This document shows, in pieces, positions 39,203 through 39,858 of a DNA stretch of 39,858 nt. The DNA comes from Candidatus Adlerbacteria bacterium RIFOXYC1_FULL_48_26 (GTDB lineage Bacteria > Patescibacteriota > Minisyncoccia > Phycocordibacterales > SBAW01), in the NCBI GenBank assembly GCA_001773575.1, contig MEXB01000002.1, positions 1-39,858 of the forward strand. Reading direction: 5' to 3'. Both the position numbers and the translations under genes were made by a program. Numbering within the stretch: the stretch's first letter is position 1; every line of letters begins with the position of its first letter. Below the pieces are notes generated by a model that worked only from the letters and a program-made list of their open reading frames with translations, was not told where the DNA came from and did not search any database.

Positions 39203-39253
39203 GGGAGTCCCTCCCGCGATTCCTTCTGTCCTTCGCGGGCGGGATTTGCGCGC
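39203..39253. repeat. 51-bp hairpin repeat, copy 2
   Basis: Direct copy of 38208-38258; contains CCCGCGA / TCGCGGG. It begins 5 nt after the DUF5667 stop codon and may act as its terminator, though no T-tract follows. Confidence 0.8.
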
Positions 39254-39774
39254 GCATGGGTGGTGTGGGGCAAGCGCATCGGCTTCGCGCCTTCGGGCAT
39301 TTCCGCTAGGGCGTCCACGCCCTTGGATGAGCGCCGCCGTTCTCTTGCAATGCAGAAGTTTAGTAGCGGAAGCGACACCACGAAAGCAATATTGAAAACG
39401 AGGAAGGGGGTTGTGCGAGGGCGGACTCCGAAGGCACAAACAACGAAGCCACAAAGCGTAAGTAAAAGATAAACACAATAAAGCACTGAATACTCTGGCA
39501 AACCACTGCGAGGAGGAGACCGAAGCTGGGGGGAGGATTCCTTCCTCCCCCCAAACAGATGCGTGCCCGAGCACCCGCCCCGCAGGGCGGAAGTGCGAGG
39601 AAAAGCACGCTACCTAGACATCTAGGCGCGAGTAGCCCTAGCGGAAATGTCCGAGGCGGATGCCGAGGATGGACTCCATGGGCTGGACGAACTACTAGCG
39701 ATAAAAAATGACACGAGGCTCAATTTTGCATTTGTATTTTCCGACTGCTTCTTCCTTAGAAGAAGCCCGACCGA
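39254..39774. other. GC-rich region without supported gene, several hairpins
   Basis: Open frames exist but none has a plausible start, domain or composition. Strong structures: a 10-bp hairpin GGGGGGAGGA/TCCTCCCCCC (39528-39537 / 39543-39552); a nested stem GCGTGC...GCACGC around GCAC/GTGC and CCGCCC/GGGCGG (about 39561-39610); and GCTAC...GTAGC enclosing CCTAGA-CA-TCTAGG. It may hold a structured RNA or a decayed mobile element. Confidence 0.45.
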
Positions 39775-39858
39775 GCCCCGTTTCCGCCCATTCAATTTTA
39801 AAAAAATCCCCCCCGCGAAAAAATAAGTATGGAAAGGCGGAACGGGGCGAGGGCGGAG
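39775..39858. repeat. Palindromic element, copy 2 (cut by window end)
   Basis: 84 bp that are a perfect reverse complement of 34010-34093, including the run of 7 C. The outer palindrome arm is truncated or diverged at 39774 (GAGCCCCG instead of CTCGCCCCG). The repeat may continue beyond the window. Confidence 0.88.

Noticed and set aside
39151-39608. Open frames on the minus strand near the window end
   Set aside because: Arg/Pro/Ala-rich translations of repeat-like, hairpin-rich DNA without start signals or domains.
39590-39720. RNase P RNA fragment
   Set aside because: GCGAGGAAAAGC and GCGGAAATGTCC only loosely resemble the P4 region; the partner motif was not found.

Overview
The window looks like a chromosomal segment of a Patescibacteria (CPR) bacterium, most probably a Parcubacteria/Kaiserbacteria-like lineage. 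This is inferred from gene content and order: a tightly overlapping scpA-scpB-D,D-carboxypeptidase-mraY-ftsW-murG-gltX run, a DUF5667 secreted protein, a DedA/PAP2/LssY fusion, many tiny membrane proteins and almost no metabolism. No rRNA is present; there is one tRNA (Glu, CTC anticodon).

Layout. 1-730: two small genes on the minus strand, led by Shine-Dalgarno (SD) sites. 872-10299: a plus-strand housekeeping block (M17 aminopeptidase, chromosome segregation, peptidoglycan synthesis, GluRS, M23 hydrolase). 10402-12962: small membrane protein, ABC-2 exporter pair, transglutaminase-like protein. 13000-18550: an accessory zone with a SIR2-domain protein, a 31-residue membrane peptide, several orphan genes, three putative structured RNA genes and many hairpins. 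18551-32008: core genes on both strands (exonuclease, L27, L9, S41 protease, CorA, CysRS, DnaB, RecR, L21, YbjQ, RmuC, YqeY, a lone solute-binding protein), interrupted by SD-led orphan cassettes at 27073-27816 and 30940-31344. 32097-33864: tRNA-Glu abutting a large serine recombinase bounded by ~115-bp inverted repeats. 34010-39858: an envelope-stress-like cluster (XRE regulator, DedA/PAP2/LssY, ECF sigma factor, membrane partner, PepSY, DUF5667) lying between two perfect 84-bp inverted copies of a palindromic element, the second cut by the window end.

Two gene-expression styles coexist. Many core genes have a -10 hexamer ending exactly 6 nt (range 5-12) before the start codon and no SD, so their mRNAs should be leaderless or nearly so. 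The small orphan genes instead have TTGACA-type -35 boxes with 16-17-nt spacing, a 25-50-nt leader, a strong GGAGG-type SD and their own intrinsic terminator. The structured RNAs use the same -35/-10 promoters and terminators as the orphan genes, and two of them would start transcription at or within a base of a 10-11-bp stem joining the RNA's two ends.

Functionally, the core genes cover wall synthesis and remodelling, chromosome maintenance and translation. The accessory parts are a probable NAD-binding defence-type protein, a possible invertible recombinase cassette, a sigma-factor-controlled envelope module, and a set of orphan genes and RNAs that I cannot assign to known families.
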